64,000 bases of DNA from Larimichthys crocea (GCF_000972845.2 NC_040022.1:18195865-18259864); one strand, 5' to 3'. Positions 40,415-54,219 are shown, counted from the stretch's first letter. The notes: generated from the sequence alone by a model not told the origin. Numbers and translations are program-made.

Positions 40415-43141
40415 ATGGCCAATGCAGGTATACAGCTTCTTGGCTTCACGCTGGCTTTCCTGGGCTTCATTGGCTCGATTGCATCCACAGTCATGGTGGA
40501 ATGGAAAGCTTCGTCCTATGCAGGAGACAACATCATCACAGCCCAGGCGATGTTTGAAGGACTGTGGAAGAGTTGTGTATCACAGAGCACCGGTCAAGTT
40601 CAGTGTAAAGTGTATGATTCACTTCTCCAGCTGCCAGGTAATGTTGTTTCACATAACCATTATTCGTGAGACCTTTTATAGGATTCCTTTGCAAAGGCTG
40701 ATTGTGTATTCCATGTCAGACACATCAGAGCGAGCATGTCCTTTCTTCTTCTATGAAAATATGTTATGTGGGTGTGGAAACAAAATGGACCATGAGACAA
40801 TGAATCAAACAAACGAAAGTTTTTTTTTGTTTTTTTTACTTTTTACTTATGAAATTTGTGAAATGTTTGCCTTTGTGTGGTAAAACAGGAATGTGTAACT
40901 CCCTGGTCATTCAAACCTTCTTAGAAAGTGGCCTTCTCTCTCCCTGCAAGACCTCTTTGCATGCTGAGACATGTCAGTCAAATACCAACACCTGGATGAT
41001 CAAACAGAAACCTTTCCTTCTTCTGAATTCAATTCAAAAGGAATAGAAGTCATCAATGATGTTTAATTTGAAGAAAAAAAATATATCAGTGTAAATGGAT
41101 GTTCATTTTATATGTTATAAAAAAACACCACCATCAAATACAAAGAACATGCATGCAGGAATGTTTGTAAAGTACACCTCAGCTGAAAGTGACTCACGCT
41201 GTATGCACTCCCGCCTGGTTTGTGCCTGTTGTCAACACAAAGATGAACACTGAGATTAAGTAAAGAAATATGTTACTAACTGTAAATAAAAAACTGCTAG
41301 TTTGATGATTTTTATCAGATTTTTGAACTTTAGTTTTTGTTTAAGCTTTTGTGTAGATACATTATAAATAGAGGTAAGGGTAATAAATATGCATTTGTGC
41401 GGTTAGAAAGCACAGAGAAACTAAGAGTGGACAGGAAGTACACTCAACTACTCAACTTTCTAAGGTCAAACATCAAAGCCAAATAAATAAATAAGTGTCT
41501 GCATGAAATCTGCTCAAATCAAGTGATTCTGTGCTATGTCTTTGTCTTCAGGGATTGTACAGGGCACACGAGGGCTGATGCTGGCCTCCATCTTGCTGAG
41601 CTTAATTTCTATCTTGGTGGAGGTGGTGGGCATGAGGTGTACCACCTGTATGGCACAAGAACCAGAACAGAAGGACAAAGTGGCTCTTGCTGGAGGGATT
41701 ATCTTCATTATTGCCGGTCAGAGTTCATTTAGTTCAGACACACGCATGCAATAGGCACAAAATGCTTGAACATCATCTACTGTATGTTTTGTCCACAATA
41801 GTGCAACAACTTTTTTCACTTTTATAAAAAATGATCAGTGATGCACTCCTGCATGTTTTAATTTGTGTAACACAATAATGTAAAATGTCTTTCTACTTCC
41901 AGGTCTGCTTGCTCTGGTGGGAACGTCTTGGTATGGCAACAGAATAGCAAAGGAATTCTACGACCCATTTACTCCCACTAACGCCAGGTGAGGTCGACCT
42001 TTTGTTTAGTCTGGAATTCACACTAATTATCAGGTATCACTGCAGCTGTGTGTAATGACGGAGAGGACAAACACTTGCCAAACAAAGTGTCACATACTTA
42101 AGAGACTTTGATAATGTCAATGGTGGAAGTACTAATATCTTTTAAGTACCAATACCAATTTGTAAAATTCTTTGTGATAACTAAAAGCTAAAACGTACTT
42201 TTATAAATCGAATTTATAATGTCTTTATAAAATCTTAATCTGACATGTAACTAGTAACTGTACACTAGCTCTGTAAAATAAACATAGAGTAAATATAAGC
42301 TAAGGTATTTAGTGGGATAAAATCGAATGAACCGATAATGGATAAGATGATAATGTCAGGAACATTATAAATCATTTATTCTCACCGTTTTACATTTAGT
42401 TTTTGTTCTTTTAAAATGTAAATATCACCACTCATATTTAATCTACTCATGCTGTGCGTACTGTATTTACTGTAATATCTACCTCCGGAAAACCATCTAC
42501 CTCATGTGCACAAGGTCCTTGTTTTTTTAGTTATAGTTATGTCTATATCTGTACGTACATTGAGAGCAAAGTGTAACTGGAGTTAAATTCCTCTTATGTG
42601 TGCACACACCTGGCCAATAAAAGTGACTGATCTGGATGATACACATTAAATATTAAACTATAGCAGCTTGTTAGCTTATCTTGGTATGAAGATTGGAAAA
42701 AGTTTTTGTGAAGTTGCCAGGCAGAGTAGGCCTAACTAACTTATTATTTCCTGTACAGAGAGGAGAACTATTCCTTTAGTTTTCAAACATACTCTTAAAT
42801 TCTCATATATCTATCTTTACAAAAATGGCTTGAAACATTGTGACATTTGAGCGTTGCTGCTGTGGATATCTAACTGAATATAATATGATCAGCTTGTGTG
42901 ACTTTAAGACCTGTAATGATGGTAAGTCTTTTCCAAATGTCAATATGAGTCTCAGAGTGATGTGTGAATCATTCACAGGTATGAATTTGGAAGTGCCCTG
43001 TATGTTGGATGGGGAGCTGCCTGTCTCACCCTTATAGGAGGAGGCTTCCTCTGCTGCAACTGCTCCAACGAGAGCTCAGGGAAATCTCCACGGTACCCAG
43101 CATCCCGCTCTGCAGGCCAGCCAGGCAAGGACTACGTCTAG
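40415..43141 (+). CDS. cldn1: claudin, closest to claudin-1
   Basis: Four exons, 40415-40637, 41552-41716, 41903-41987 and 42979-43141, join in phase to 211 residues. The protein has four membrane segments and carries the claudin signature in the first extracellular loop: W, then GLW..C and a second C ([18 protein letters not shown]). It starts [11 protein letters not shown] and ends in the PDZ-binding KDYV, both as in claudin-1. [23 protein letters not shown] and the NARYEFG block also match claudin-1. Claudins are tight-junction proteins that set paracellular permeability in epithelia and bind ZO proteins through the C-terminal YV. Claudin-7 is a close relative and the main alternative; the neighbours CPN2 and HES1 favour claudin-1. 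A poly(A) signal AATAAA is at 43246-43251. Confidence 0.9.
42121..42300. repeat. degenerate fragment of the family B MITE
   Basis: ATGGTGGAAGTACTAATATC and GACATGTAACTAGTAACTGT are landmarks of the CAGTGGTGGAAGTA element. It lies in the third claudin intron. No defined ends. Confidence 0.4.
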
Positions 43142-43708
43142 GACAGTCACTCCATCTATCCTATGTTTAATGATGAATGCTGTCTTTGTGGGGAATTGTG
43201 TTACAACATGTATATTTGCAGGTGTTATATTTTGTTAGGTAATACAATAAAAAAGGTTTGTGATCCCCTAAATTTGTCATTGAAGAGAAATTTTTAAATT
43301 CATTCACAATAGATGAAATTAACGTTAAATGCTACTTGAAATTAAATATTAAATATAAACATAAAGATATGTTTGGCCAGAATTTCTCAGAAGATTGCAA
43401 TCTTTGGATCTTCCATTTAGTACAAATATGCTCAGGGGTTGACTGTTATTTTTGTTACTTGTTTGTTACTAAAATAAAATCCTCATTACTTTGCTATTAT
43501 TGTATGTTTTATATTCTGAAAATTTTGTTTTGTTCGAGGCGTAACACATGTTTGTTGATGGTCAAAATCAGTGTCCGGGCATTTGCCTTTCCTTTTGGCA
43601 GTATTGAAGTAAGAAAATAGGTCACAAACAGTAGTGGACGTATTTATTCATACATGGTATCTTTGTACTTTTGAATGTTTGTCTGTGTCACTATCTGTAA
43701 CAAATGTA

Positions 43709-44271
43709 CAGTGGCTGCAGTATTCAGATCATTTACTTAAGTAAAAATACTAATCCCACACTGTAAGAAATACTTTTATTACAAGTAAAAGACCAGCCAT
43801 CAAGCCCTCACTTAAGTAAAAGTAAGTATTATCAATTATTTTCAAACGTGTTTTAGTAAAAACTGTCAGTCTTTTAGTATTATATATTTTATTATATATA
43901 TATATACTTTTTGGGATGGTGTATTAATGTGTACATTGCATTTTACTGTTGTCGATGTTTAATAAATAATTTGAAATACTTCATGTTCTGTTGGGTAGTT
44001 TCAGCAAAACATCATATTCCTTAAGATCATATGTATCATAATATATCATAAAAAAACCACGTAGCTCTAAAAAGTAAATTTTTCATGAAGTCAGAAAATA
44101 TATAAGCTTAAGAAACAACACCTTGGTTTCTCCGGAAAAAAAAATCTAAATCACAAAACTTGGAGAGAATTTTCACTATGAAAAATCTGTAAACTGTAAA
44201 GTAAGTTAATAATACAAGTACCTCAAATATGGTTTCAAACAGAGTACTTAAGTAAATGGACAGCACCACTG
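43709..44271. mobile_element. MITE of the CAGTGG-type (family B), near full length
   Basis: Left end CAGTGGCTGCAGTATTCAGA with CATTTACTTAAGTAAA; right end ACTTAAGTAAATGGACAGCA and CCACTG, forming imperfect terminal inverted repeats about 35 bp long. The length is 563 bp. It lies about 460 bp after the claudin poly(A) signal and has no coding capacity. Confidence 0.65.
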
Positions 44272-44755
44272 AAAATAGATTTTCTAAATTGGTTATTAAG
44301 TTATTTTTAACAAATATCCCTAACAAGAGTAAATGTTGAGGAATAAACTGTATTTATTGTGCTTAACATGTAACAATCTTTGTAGAAGAGAGAGAGGGAG
44401 TGAAAATAGAATGAATGGTCACCAACCATCACACAAGTCACAGCAAAACATGAAAATAGTGTGAACAATCTTTTGGTTGCCTGTTTTTTTTTTTTCAACA
44501 GTTTTGTTTGTCAAACATGTAGGTGTGACTGCTGGAGAGATTTCTAGAGAAATGTGTCGCCTCAGGGAAGACAAAACTAATCTGAACAGGGAGGCATTCC
44601 TCAGACATGATCGTTCCTGTCTCAACATGCCTCCTTACACAAAAGGAAGTGTACTCCTCATCAGAGTCCATGGAGGCCAGATCCCAAAGAATTTATACCC
44701 ACCTACGTTTACTACATTAAATCTGTATGGAAGAATTTCAACCGCTCATCCCACC

Positions 44756-44756
<1 letters not shown>

Positions 44757-44796
<40 letters not shown>
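44757..44796. repeat. (AC)20 microsatellite
   Basis: Forty bases of perfect AC dinucleotide repeat. Confidence 0.95.
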
Positions 44797-44798
<2 letters not shown>

Positions 44799-45029
44799 CA
44801 ACATGATTTTATCTACTGTTTTATTAATAACATTAACACACAGTTGTCTCCATTGTTGCGCCTCCATCACACAGTGTGCAGTGATTCTGGAGCAGAGAGC
44901 TCCACCATCTGGTAATCCTCGAGTCTGCAGCTCTAACACCAGGCAGCTGTACGTCATTTCAACTTGTAAAAGATGACAGTAAAGATGCAAAGGTTAAAGA
45001 CATGTGTGTTTACGAAGGGTTAAGTCAGA

Positions 45030-45125
45030 TGCAACTAGACTTGGCTGTAGATCTGTGAAGACGTTTCACCTCTCATCCAAGAGGAATCCTCAGTTTATGA
45101 CCTGGATGATCAAGAACCTCAGTCA
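45030..45125. repeat. fragment of a common fish retroelement
   Basis: Contains AACTAGACTTGGCTGTAGAT, GTGAAGACGTTTCACCTCTC and ATCCAAGAGGAATCCTCAGT, phrases found at very many teleost loci. I believe they mark the end of a retroelement but cannot assign the class. Confidence 0.4.
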
Positions 45126-47685
45126 TGTGTAAAATATTGAAAGTCTGCCAATCGATAAAGTTCAATTTTATGTTTAACCTGTTCATCTAAGAAAAAACAA
45201 CAACCCACAAACACATGCAAAACACAGATATATTACAAGAGACAAAATAAATGAAAGGATATGGCAAAAAAACATTAAAAAAAATAAAATAATAAAATAA
45301 TAAAAAAAGGAGTTAAACAGTAGGATCACATGATTGCATAAACCTTGTTCTCTCTTTAAACTTACATTGTGGAGGATGACTGTGGTGATTTGTAAGCTTT
45401 TAAGGGAAGTGATTACTTTTGCTGTAGTTCAGGGGTCAAAGTAAAGATTAAATTATTTCATTTGTAGGTCTGAACTATTTCGTATTTCACCATAAAAACC
45501 AGAGGTTAAAGGAAGTCCAGAAAAAAGTTTCTTTTTTATCTTGTTAATCATCTCACATACCCTCAGATATAAAAGTTATTTATAAACATCAACATGATAC
45601 ATAAAAATGTAGAAATGTTGTATCCATTGTTCAAATGTCTCACAGTGGACTTTTCCTTCCTTTCTTACTTCATGCCTTTATTAGATGGAAGTATCACTTC
45701 CTGACCCCCACTGATGTTGTCATATCTATGGTGTAACATGTGGATGAACGTTACAGCACGTATGAATGAATCATTAAAACCTCTCTTCCCCTCCGGCACA
45801 GACAGTTTTTCAGCAGGCCGTCTTTAAGTTCAACTTCCCAAATTGCAGAGCAAAATCTGAGAAGAGAAAGTGCGCTCAGAGTTCACATCCTACAGTTATG
45901 ATGGGAAGATGTTCATCTATTTTTTCTTCTTCTTTTTTGTCTTACTTCCAAGAAAGAATCTGGACTCATATAACTGTCACTGCCTTGCCATTTCAGTGCC
46001 CATCAAATGTGCATTTATGAATCTAAGATATGATTCAAAGTGCAATATTATTTAGTGTTCTGCCCTTTATAAACTGTAAGCTTCAAGCCTAAATAAGTGC
46101 ATTGTGAAAATAATCTACAGCACTTGCCCATGATGTGGCCACTAGAGGTCAACAGAGCCTCAGTTTTAGATCACTTTCAATGACATGAAACTCTGTAACT
46201 AAATTACAGCAAGAAATCTGTCTTAAATCTATCTCTATTATAATCTATCTACTTAAATTCTATCAGGAATCTGAATGATCATAACTATTATAACACCATC
46301 AATCAATACTATTGATGACTGATGACTGACAGATGGATGCTGAGATTATGAGGTTAGTTTGGTCTGACTCTTGCTCTACTTATACACATCTTGTCTTTAA
46401 AAACTACTGGTTTAGGAAGATGAGAAACAATAAGGTTCTGTGTTGTTGCACTGTTGCAGATCTGAAGAAGAATCAGATCATCTTAATTTGTTTGGGATTC
46501 TTGGAGTCCTGGTCTTAAAGAAGTGGAATTATCCAAACAATATACCACAGTGTCCTACAACATGTCTCAGATTAGACCTCTGATCTTCTCCGCACCTTAT
46601 CCTCTTAAATAAATGTAAGCTAAGACTCCAAATCCAATTTCGTCAAAGTTACCGTACTGAATGCACTAAAGGCATGTTTGCATGACATTACTATGACTGC
46701 TTATTTAATTTAATTATTTATTTTATTTATCTGCATTACAGTAAATACGTCATGACATTTTTTATTGTCTTTGTAAAAAATGTGTCATTTAGACTGATGA
46801 AGTGCATCGACAGAGCAGCACTTAACTCAAGCCCCTCCTCCCCCTCTTTAGTCCAATATTGGATCTGGAGCTGAACCAGACTCTAACTCAAACTGCTGTA
46901 ATCAGCAGAGTGCCTTTGGCAGACATCACAGAAAAATCAATGAGCGGGTACAAAATCAAACGGAAAACTGAACTGTTGCTAAAATCATTTCTGTCTTCCA
47001 GTGTCGTTTGAGGACTCTCGAATGAAAGTACCATGAAAGAGTTGCAGAAGCTGTCAACACACTGTCAACGCTTCATCTGACACTGCACAAATTTGATTAG
47101 GAATTTTTACCACCTTTAATAGTTTTACTTGTTACCCCAGAGTGAAGTTTCTTTCTCAAAAAAAAAAGGGAAAAAAAAGAAAAGAAAGAGTTACAATGAC
47201 TTCTTGGCAACGTTAACTGGATTTCCTAGACAAGTTGACAGTGAGACAAATGTTACTGAAAAGTAATCTCTACTGTCTAACTCTTCCTAAAATATTGTAG
47301 AAATAAGTGAAATTTCATGTTGTTTTGTGTCTTGATGCCCTCTAATATAATAAATGGTGTTCTATTTGAAAAATAAATGGTGCTATCTGCACACAAAAAA
47401 AATACACTGCCTATAAAGTTGAAATAATTTTGTTTTCAGACACATTCCTCGTTTTATCCCTATTTATACACATCAGGTTAACTGTGGTTTAATTTCACTG
47501 TGATATGCCTGGAAGAACAAAGTTTTACAATAAATCACATTGTTATAATCATTTCATGAGAACAGGTACAAATATTTTATTCCAACTTTATGGGAAATAG
47601 TGTATATATTAATACTGTCTTCTCTGCCTTTTATAATTAAAAAATGTTGCATTAAAATCATCTTTACCATTTTAATCTTCTTAAA

Positions 47686-47935
47686 GGTCCAGTCTATAGG
47701 ATTAAGTAACATCAACATCTTGCAGGCAGGTTGCAGACTGCAACTGCAAAGAGCCGCTCAGCTGTCTTTTCTAGTGTTTAGGAGAACCTATGGTGGCCAT
47801 GAAACAGGCAAAAAGCATGAAAGGAGCCAGTGTTTTGTTTGCCTGTTCTGGGATAAAGTAAAATTATGCCATTTGATGTCAGGCGATTGAACACTGATAT
47901 GAATATTATATTCTGTTTTTGTCACAATCTGTAAA
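47686..47935 (+). mobile_element. MITE of the GGTCCAGTGTG type (family A), copy 3
   Basis: Starts GGTCCAGTCTATAGGATTAA and contains GGTTGCAGACTGCAACTGCA, GGAGAACCTATGGTGGCCAT and AGCCAGTGTTTTGTTTGCCT, matching the two copies upstream of hes1. Its right end runs into a family B fragment at about 47935-48040. Confidence 0.6.
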
Positions 47936-48689
47936 TAGCACTATTCACTAAGTAAGTACTTTAACTGTTTTTAAAGTACTTTTACTTAAGTGAGATTTAA
48001 ATTGCATGACTTTTACTTGTAGTTGAGTATTTTTGCTCTTACTGACATAAATTGTTCTTTCACCATGCATATTAGAGCAAAGGTTTTCCTGTAGCCTAGC
48101 AGCAGAGGTGCCTTCTCACTGTCTCTGAAACTCCCAGGTTGTCAATAAAACATCCTGAGCTTCAGTCTGGGCAGAGGTCCTCCAATCCTCCAGTGGAAGC
48201 TGTACAGTAACGCTTATTGAGACACCTATAGAGACCTGTAGAGACCTATAGAGACACTATACTACCATCATATCTTATATGTTTTACAGGTTTGAAGAGG
48301 TTTATTTGACAGTTGAATGCACTAATTAGTCCATATTTCCATATTTTTGGTACATTTGCTTTATTATGATGAAATTATATAAATTAGGTCCGCTCCTCTG
48401 AAACGTGCAACCTTTCTCTGACATAATAAGTATACTCCCTCCCTCAAATATAATCCATGGGGGATCATGTCAGGGGTCCCAGCGCTGAATTTAGTAGACA
48501 GAAAGAAAAACAACCTGCTTGCTGGCATAGTTATTAGGATTATTACTGCACTTTGAAATAATTTCTCTTAGATATGAGTCATCTGTGGGAGCTCATTGTG
48601 AAAGGAAGTGGCCACCGAGTGAAAGCTTTTCCTCTGCATTTATTGTCCTGATCTCTATCCTGGTTTGGTACTTCATAAGAATAAAAAGT

Positions 48690-48690
<1 letters not shown>

Positions 48691-48728
<38 letters not shown>
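48691..48728. repeat. (CA)19 microsatellite
   Basis: Thirty-eight bases of perfect CA dinucleotide repeat. A TG-rich tract follows at about 48855-48905. Confidence 0.95.
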
Positions 48729-48730
<2 letters not shown>

Positions 48731-49426
48731 CTAGATAATCCTTGAAGCTTGACTAATGAGATCAGCTTGACTTCAAGATTTTTCATTCAATTTGACGTAG
48801 TCCAAATCTTTAATGGGTGTGTCTGCTGTTGCATCCACACTTTTATTTGTAGCTGTGTGTGTGTGTGAACTGATTAATATCCATGTGTGTATGCGTGTGT
48901 GTGTGTCATATCAACTAATATTAATAAACTCTCATAGTGCAGCTCAGAGTTCATTACCACTCATTTAGACACTGGTGACCCCCTGCAATACCTGGATCAT
49001 GGTCTGTACAAAACAGATGAATGTATCCATGGGAACCAGGGTCTCCTCCTCCATATTTGTCAGGGGTAAACACGATCTGTGCTCTTAAAGTCTTCATCCA
49101 CTCCATCACATGTTGAACAAGAGAGAGATGGATACGTGTTTATGGAAAGCAGACATTACTTTTTGGGCCCGCAAACGTGGAAGTCCTTGTTATGTACATT
49201 GAATACAATTACAGGTAAATATAAAAAATCTCAAAGGAGATACTCCTTTTCCTTGTATCTTACGAGTATTTCCAGAAATCTGACACTCTGGCAGAAGCAG
49301 ATTATAGATCCCTGGAAGGAGTCTCCAAAATATCCAGAACAGCATGGCCAAGATGTGGATATAAGTGATTTAAACACAGACACTGCCAGGCGTTGCTGCA
49401 CTGCGGGAGCCAGCTGAATTCAAAAC

Positions 49427-49523
<97 letters not shown>
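49427..49523. repeat. (CTAT)24 tetranucleotide microsatellite
   Basis: Ninety-seven bases of an uninterrupted CTAT/ATCT repeat, the longest perfect microsatellite in the window and likely to vary in length between individuals. Confidence 0.97.
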
Positions 49524-52500
49524 ACACAACCAGCATCACAGCATTTATTCAGTATTTCTATACTATAGTATAAGTGGAACTCAGTATGAGTTGTACGTCA
49601 TCTCATCCCTCCGTCTTTTGTCCTCAGAAAGCCATTGAAATGTTTCTCCTTGAGCCTTAAACAAATACAGCGAACCCTCCACGTGGCGGACACATGGTTC
49701 TGATCATGAGACATGGACGGCCAGAAATAATTCCCTGCTCCAAACAAACAGACTTTACTACTCTCATAGTGAGCTGTTGGCTTGTGGATTGAAAACATTA
49801 TTGCTTAAAATTTAGTGTTTTTACAATTTGTGCTTTGTTGCATATGAGCTGAATTTGAGTCATGTGTCTACGTCTCTGAAATGTATTTCTTCACTCAGCC
49901 ATAATGGATAAATCACAGCACAGACACAATAATGTTCACAGGTGGGAAACCAGCATGAGACGATCTAATTTTCTCTGCACTCTGTACATGCACAGTAGGG
50001 GTGGTGCAGGGGGGATGTGTACCCTCTTCATAGGTCGATTTTAAGCGGTACTTTGCTGCGAGATGAGCAGTTTATCTAACAGGTGCAATAAGGTGAAGGG
50101 TAGCAAATGAAGCACCATGTTGCCACTCCAAATGCATCATACTTCCATGTTTTTTGCTGCAATCTTATTGATGATCTTAATATAAATAAAATTTTATGTG
50201 TGGTTGGATCACCAAACTTGTTTCTCTTGTAGTTTTAATTTGGTTTTTACAAAACATTGACTCTATTTTTCCACATTCTGCTTTCAACAACCAACATTTC
50301 CATCGTCAACATTATTGATGCCAGAAGAGTTTGGAAGAGATAGGAGCCACTGAAAACACAAGGAACTGACTGATGAATGATCTTTACAGTATGTGAGTAA
50401 AAAAACGAAGCACTCTGTGTGGAAAAGAGAGAGCGGCTGCCGGGAGTTAAGACTGACATGGATGATAGTACCGGGAATTGGCCATAATTAGATTTCTGTT
50501 TTTTTCTATGCAGTCATCTGAAATTCATTCATTTATCCAATTCATTCATTTGGTCTGCTGGACATACCTGGCATCAGTGAGCATGGAAATGAACTCAGTA
50601 TGTCTCTTAATTACTGAAGACCTACTTTTAGATCAGTTTAATTTTCATTTGGCCCTACTAAGAATACCCTTTTTGACTCGCTGAAGCATGAACCGCACAT
50701 AAAAAAATAATATATATTCATGATTTGACTAAATATACATATTAAAGGTATAATAGGTATGCATTTTAAAAATGTGTTTATTTTCTAAATACAGCTGTCA
50801 GTGAACAATAAAGTCATTGGTCTCTTGGCCTATGAGATTAAGCACTGGCAAATATTATATTAGCCTGGTATTTTACAGGTGATTTTTTTGGTCAGTTTTA
50901 AGCACTAAAATGTCACGAACACATAAATCAGATAAATGCTGACAGGTTGAAAGACTTGCTTTCACATCCCACGCACTGTGAACAAACTGGCTGCTAAACA
51001 AATGAATGTATGGTGTATGTAATTACTTGGCCTGACCTATATGGTCTGCTATCTGACAAGCATGTGACACAGCCCTCCTCTCAGTCCTTCATAATGCTCT
51101 CTATAATTGCCCAAAAAGGATGCTATATAAGAGTGTTATGTAATAATCTTGATAAAAAGGATTCCTATGTTTCAGCAGTCTAAATGAAAATCATTCAGTC
51201 AATGATGAGTTTTAATCTCTGAATATGAAGTGGCTTTTTGTTATTATTGTTATCTGTCTGGTTCTTATTAAATAATAAAGTTAGTTATTCATTATTCTGT
51301 CTTGATGGGACTCTTGAGAGAAAAATATGAAGGTGAAGTTTATTATCAATGGTACCATTACTTAACTGTACCTTGACCAGGTTCTGTATGCTGCTGTCCA
51401 AGAACCTGTGAAGAGTTGGAGTCAGTCTCTCCTAGCCACAACATGAAAGTGCTTCTTACACATTAATGAAATGACAGACACAGTACTGATCATAGACTTT
51501 GGAAGGCCACAGTGGATGCAATAGAGAGTTGCCATATAATAAGTTGGGTAATGAACAGCGATCAGAATTTTGCTATCCCTGATCCTCTGTATTTGGTGAC
51601 AATACGTTTATTTTTACCTACTGTACTTTTACTTCAGTACAATTTTGAAAGCAGGACTTATAAGTAAAGTGTTGAGCCACCACATGCCACTAGACCATTA
51701 ACACTGTTTCTATAAGTCTCTGTACTCCCTCATTTGGTGTTTTGATGATGGTTGTGGAGACTGCTGTTGGTCTCCAGTGTTCAACACGATTCACGATTTG
51801 ATCTGGAAGAGACCACTCTGTCAGGATAAAAATGTTTCATCACATGGTAAGTGATCACTTTGTATCGATCCTTTCCTCTAAGGGGAAAAATTGACCCAAA
51901 CATGGCAGAAAAATGCCCCCCACAGGATACCAGAGTGAGTGAATCACCTCACTTTTGGGATCCAACACAGACAGGCCTGCACCGTTCTTTTGGTGTACGC
52001 CACACATGCACTCGTCCACTTGTCAAGAATATGGTGAACGATGCATAGTGACCATATCACCCCACAGCTCTGTAGATCAGTGCTGATGGTTTTTGCACCA
52101 CTGTAATGAGGGCTTCATGCACTGCAGCCCTACTGTAATATCCTCTCTATGTGAGACAGACTCCTCTTGCTGGCAGTCTGATCACGTTTTGTTATGTTCA
52201 AAAGAGTCGCTCTTCAGTTTTTCCTCGCACATATACATGAGCATCACAGTCATCAAACAAGGCAATTTGATACATGCCATGGAGCATGATTGGATGTTAA
52301 TTTCTTAATTGTACCATGCAGTGCACCTGTGTGAAAGCATCTGCATTCATTATGTTTCTCCGCTCATGTAGTCATGTTTTTCCCTTGTTACTTGTCTGTA
52401 TATAAAATAAAATACGGGGCATTACCATAGATTTATGTTCATTAGAATAATGACACTGTAAACACTGAAAAGGTCAAATATTTATGCCAGGTCACTGAGA

Positions 52501-53398
52501 GAATACAGATCTTTCCACTTATTTAAAGGAAAATTGAACAAATTACACAGTAAAGCATACGTAAATGCATTATGTGGCGTACAAACAAAAACCATAAAAT
52601 TAAAGTAAAAAACAGTCATTCAAATAATGCCAAAAACATTAAATTTACAGAAAATCTTACATTTTTATTTTCAGATTTTTCCCAAATAATTATGATCAAT
52701 CAACTTCAATAAAGGGACAATGCTAAATGTTGTGGGAAATGAATTACAAATAAAGTACACACCACTATTGATTCTGAAACCTTTTTATTTAATGTATTCT
52801 GACGTAAATTTACAATGTCAACCAATTATTCACAAACAGTTCTTTAGAGCCCCGCAGGAGGAACTGAAAAATGTGTGTAACGTGTTTCTGTTAGCATTTC
52901 TATCAAAATGACGTCAAGATTTCACTTTTGAAACGGATAGAGAAAGCAAAAAAACTGTTGTGAAACTGTACTGTACAAACAAATAGTGGTCTTGTGTGTT
53001 GTTTTTTTTTAGCTTTTATTTTTCACTTAAGTTTTATATTGTTTCCACAATAACTGGATCATGAGGGGAAAACACACAGACAAACAAACAATATTAGCCA
53101 GGAGACATAGGCATGCAAAATAGTACTCAACAGCCTCACGTACAAACATACATACATTCATTCTTACATAATATTCTTATTATGACTGATGCAAACTTGG
53201 ACTTAAACTTCATAAAACAAATCCATTCTCTGTATGTTTTGCCTCTGCTTGCCTACCTGTCCCTGAGTTTGCACCCCAGCAGCCGGTGATATCTTGTCAC
53301 TCCTGGTTCTTCAGCCTTCTCATGATCACACAGGTGATGCACAGCTATAGGTTCTTTGCTGTGTAAAGTACAGGGACACAGTGAAGAATACGGTGCAT
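49524..53398. other. intergenic region, no gene recognised
   Basis: AT-rich non-coding DNA. A family B fragment lies at about 51600-51675, and a longer stretch at about 51700-52380 resembles a recurrent fish repeat of unknown class. No exon with supporting motifs was found on either strand. Confidence 0.4.
51700..52380. repeat. probable interspersed repeat of unknown class
   Basis: Phrases such as CCACAGCTCTGTAGATCAGT, TTTTTGCACCACTGTAATGA and CTCTTGCTGGCAGTCTGATC are familiar from many teleost loci. No terminal repeats or coding sequence were found. Confidence 0.35.
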
Positions 53399-53690
53399 GG
53401 ATTGTTCTTGCATTTAAAGTGCTTTTCTAGCATTATCAACCACTCAAAGCACTCTACAATACATGTCATCATTCACCCATTCACACACCGATGGCAGGCT
53501 CTGCCAGGGTGCCAACTCATGTAGGAGCTCATGAGGGAGCCCTAATTATTTACACACACACACGTTCACACGCTGATGCACAGCATCCATGGCAACTTGG
53601 GGTTCAGTGTCTTTCCCAAGGACACCTCGACAGGTGGACTGGAGGAGCCGAGAACCGAACTGCCAATCAGAGACAGGACAGGTCATGTTT
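53399..53690. repeat. common fish interspersed repeat with internal CA tract
   Basis: Contains AAAGTGCTTTTCTAGCATTA, ATTCACCCATTCACACACCG, TTCAGTGTCTTTCCCAAGGA and GGAGGAGCCGAGAACCGAAC, phrases of a widespread teleost repeat. Class unknown. Confidence 0.5.
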
Positions 53691-53813
53691 ATCAAATGTC
53701 TTTGTTTTACTAAGTTCTCAACTAGATAAGCACTACCAGATGAGACATAAGGATGGTCGCTATGATAAACATTCAGTCTCATTCATGATGATCAGGATTG
53801 TTTAAGTGGGCTT

Positions 53814-53820
<7 letters not shown>

Positions 53821-53860
<40 letters not shown>
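53821..53860. repeat. (CA)20 microsatellite
   Basis: Forty bases of perfect CA dinucleotide repeat, following a CTCT tract. Confidence 0.95.
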
Positions 53861-53862
<2 letters not shown>

Positions 53863-54167
53863 CTACATTATAACTTTTAAATTAATATTTTCAGAAGGCA
53901 GTAAGGGTGTTATCATCATAACAACGTGACGTTATAACTGAGCTGTACATTAGGTTAACTCAGCAACAAGTGTCTGTAACGTCAGTAACATAACGTTAAT
54001 GATCTCCTGCCTGTAAACAGAACAACCATCCGACTAAAAGCACACTCAGGATTAACGCTGTGTTTTACTGACATGTCTGACAACGTTACAGTCTAAACTA
54101 TGAATATGAACACAAACATTACGTTAGGTTATTAACTTAGAAAAATAACAGGGAAATGTTTTCTTAC

Positions 54168-54217
54168 CTGATATCGCCAGGATGTACCACAGATCCTGAC
54201 TCTTCCTCTGTGTCCAT
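54168..54217 (-). CDS. orphan first coding exon, minus strand, product unknown
   Basis: Read on the minus strand, a start codon in a strong context (GGGAACATGG) opens a frame of 16 codons, MDTEEESGSVVHPGDI, ending at a strong donor (ATCAG then GTAAGAA) in phase 2. The sequence upstream, up to about 54480, is CpG-richer and holds CCAAT or ATTGG at 54397-54401, 54430-54434 and 54472-54476 and a TGACGT at about 54362, as expected of a housekeeping-type promoter. The remaining exons should lie to the left, but I found none between the claudin gene and this point. It could belong to a gene with very long introns, a dead gene or a non-coding transcript. I do not recognise the protein. Confidence 0.4.
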
Positions 54218-54219
54218 GT

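Larger units (their letters stand above)
44272..49426. other. intergenic region rich in repeats, no gene recognised
   Basis: Non-coding DNA with microsatellites at 44757-44796 and 48691-48728, a retroelement-like fragment at about 45030-45125, MITE fragments at 47686-48040 and short tandem units at 48230-48255. A plus-strand open frame near 44491-44740 is preceded by a splice-acceptor-like tract, but its product resembles nothing I know. Confidence 0.4.

Noticed and set aside
49393..49638. Open frame encoding a long YLSI repeat protein
   Set aside because: It is only the translation of the CTAT microsatellite at 49427-49523.
54168..54217. Orphan exon as the first exon of a second lectin copy
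   Set aside because: Both first exons are short, acidic and phase 2, but no lectin-domain sequence occurs on the minus strand between the claudin gene and this exon.
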